The notes under the pieces are model-generated. The model searched no databases. It was not told the DNA's origin and was given only the letters and a program-made list of their open reading frames with translations. A program made the position numbers and the translations under genes. Below, in pieces: positions 5,760 to 6,615 of a stretch of 6,615 bases of DNA. Each line of letters opens with the position of its first letter. Positions within the stretch are counted from its first letter, which is position 1. Origin of the DNA: Clostridiaceae bacterium (GTDB taxonomy: Bacteria > Bacillota > Clostridia > UMGS1883 > JAAYMJ01); contig JAAYMJ010000364.1 in NCBI GenBank assembly GCA_012521455.1, forward strand, positions 1 to 6,615, given 5' to 3'.

Positions 5760-6615
5760 ATGATAAAAAGACTCATCTCCATGATGCTAGCCGGGATGTT
5801 GTTGGTTATCCCGTTTTGCGCCAAAGCCCTAGAAAGCGTGTTTCCGGATGTTCCGAGCCCGCAGTATGACTGGGCAATAAATGAAATAAACGAAATGACC
5901 CAGATTGGAATTATTAAAGGGTATACCGACATGACATTCAGGCCTGAGCAGGGAGTAAAGAAAATAGAAGCGCTAATATTGGCTGCAAGGATTTTGGGTT
6001 ACACCAATGAAGCCAATAAATCATTCATCCTCTTTGCGGAAAGCATGTACGAAGATGCCCTTGCCAAGTACAATATCCAGTACAAAAGCGAAGTAGCGTA
6101 TCTTTTATATAAGGACATATTGACGGAAGCCGAACTTCCTTTATACATAGGGAACCAAAACGCTGACGATACCCTAAAGAGATATGAAGCGGCAATTCTT
6201 TTGACAAAAATGATGGGCAAGGAAGACGAGGTTAAAAACTCCATCGGGGTTTTGTTGGACTATACCGACGCGTCCCAAATCCCGGCCTCCGCAAAGCCCT
6301 ATGTTGAGTATGTAACCAATGAGGGCTTGATGAAGGCGATGGAAGTTGGCGAAAATGTAAACAATTTTGTTCCAAACTACCCTGTTACAAGGGCACAAAT
6401 TTCCGTGCTTTTATACAGGATAATGAAAAAGTTAAACCTTGAGATAAAGACCGGCATAATTTTGGCGGTTAATGAAAACAGCGTCAGGATAAAGGAAAGG
6501 GAGTCATCTGCGACATACAGGATTATGCCTGATACCATCATTAAAGTTGACGGGTACAGCGCGGAACTATCCGATATGCTGGTGGGCACGGAGATTGCCT
6601 TAACTTTCAGGGATA
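5760..6615 (+). CDS. SLH-domain cell-surface protein (N-terminal 285 residues, cut by window edge)
   Basis: A secreted protein expected to be anchored to the cell wall by SLH domains. ATG at 5760 follows AGGAGG (5747-5752) at 7 nt. A signal peptide spans about 1-23 (MIKR, hydrophobic core, then FCAKA); Cys20 is not in a lipobox. SLH1 is at about 26-80 (VFPDVPS, YDWAINEI, GIIKGYTDMTFRPE). SLH2 at about 89-157 is divergent (YKSEVAYLLYKDIL, then KRYEAAILLTKMMG). SLH3 is at about 168-222 (YTDASQIP, then VTRAQISVLLYRIM). From 232 a beta-rich module begins (GIILAVNENSVRIK, then MPDTIIKVDGYSAELSDMLVGTEIAL), like those of the divergent SLH protein. The reading frame is open at the right edge, so the length and C-terminal function are unknown. 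It uses ATA and AGG codons more freely than the large SLH gene, which suggests lower expression. It could be a minor wall protein or carry an enzyme domain further on. Confidence 0.92.
   Translation, partial: MIKRLISMMLAGMLLVIPFCAKALESVFPDVPSPQYDWAINEINEMTQIGIIKGYTDMTFRPEQGVKKIEALILAARILGYTNEANKSFILFAESMYEDALAKYNIQYKSEVAYLLYKDILTEAELPLYIGNQNADDTLKRYEAAILLTKMMGKEDEVKNSIGVLLDYTDASQIPASAKPYVEYVTNEGLMKAMEVGENVNNFVPNYPVTRAQISVLLYRIMKKLNLEIKTGIILAVNENSVRIKERESSATYRIMPDTIIKVDGYSAELSDMLVGTEIALTFRD

Noticed and set aside
5999..6589. Several minus-strand open frames opposite the plus-strand SLH gene
   Set aside because: Shadows of the SLH gene, which has a promoter, a ribosome binding site, a signal peptide and SLH motifs.

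Overview
The window looks like part of a Clostridia-type Firmicutes chromosome. The signs are AT-rich intergenic DNA, AGGAGG ribosome binding sites, sigma-A promoters with 17-bp spacers, a lipoprotein sugar-binding protein with a Cys-Gly-Gly-Gly start, and two surface proteins anchored by SLH domains. No mobile element, CRISPR array, rRNA or tRNA was seen. Genus and species cannot be told from this sequence.

Left part (1-2262, minus strand): a YtfQ/YtfR-type sugar ABC importer. The binding lipoprotein (ytfQ-like, 1068-2105) is read first. A strong hairpin and a rho-independent terminator follow, then the ATPase (ytfR-like, 834 down to the left edge, truncated). In E. coli this family imports galactofuranose with the permeases YtfT and YjfF; relatives in other bacteria import other sugars. 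The permeases would be expected beyond the left edge. A consensus promoter sits at 2234-2262. The roughly 120-nt leader that follows holds a perfect 10-bp inverted repeat and a third copy of its half-site.

Middle (2263-2643): no supported gene. It is an AT-rich stretch behind the ytfQ promoter, then a GC-rich low-complexity stretch with two tandem hairpin units, then the perfect terminator of the next gene.

Centre and right (2592-5578, minus strand): one large secreted SLH protein of 863 residues, probably an S-layer or major surface protein. It has a signal peptide, three N-terminal SLH domains and about 650 residues that I read as roughly eight degenerate beta-rich modules. Upstream are two copies of a promoter module about 220 bp apart. 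Both have a 17-bp spacer, and both carry the same 18-base sequence exactly where transcription should begin.

Right end (5680-6615, plus strand): a divergent gene with its own good promoter encodes a second SLH protein, cut by the window edge. After its SLH region it begins what looks like the same kind of beta module. The layout suggests an abundant surface protein next to a less expressed SLH relative, with a sugar importer as a separate unit nearby. I see no complete unknown system here. The most unusual signals are the duplicated promoter module, the repeated beta modules and the structured ytfQ leader and ytfQ-ytfR gap.
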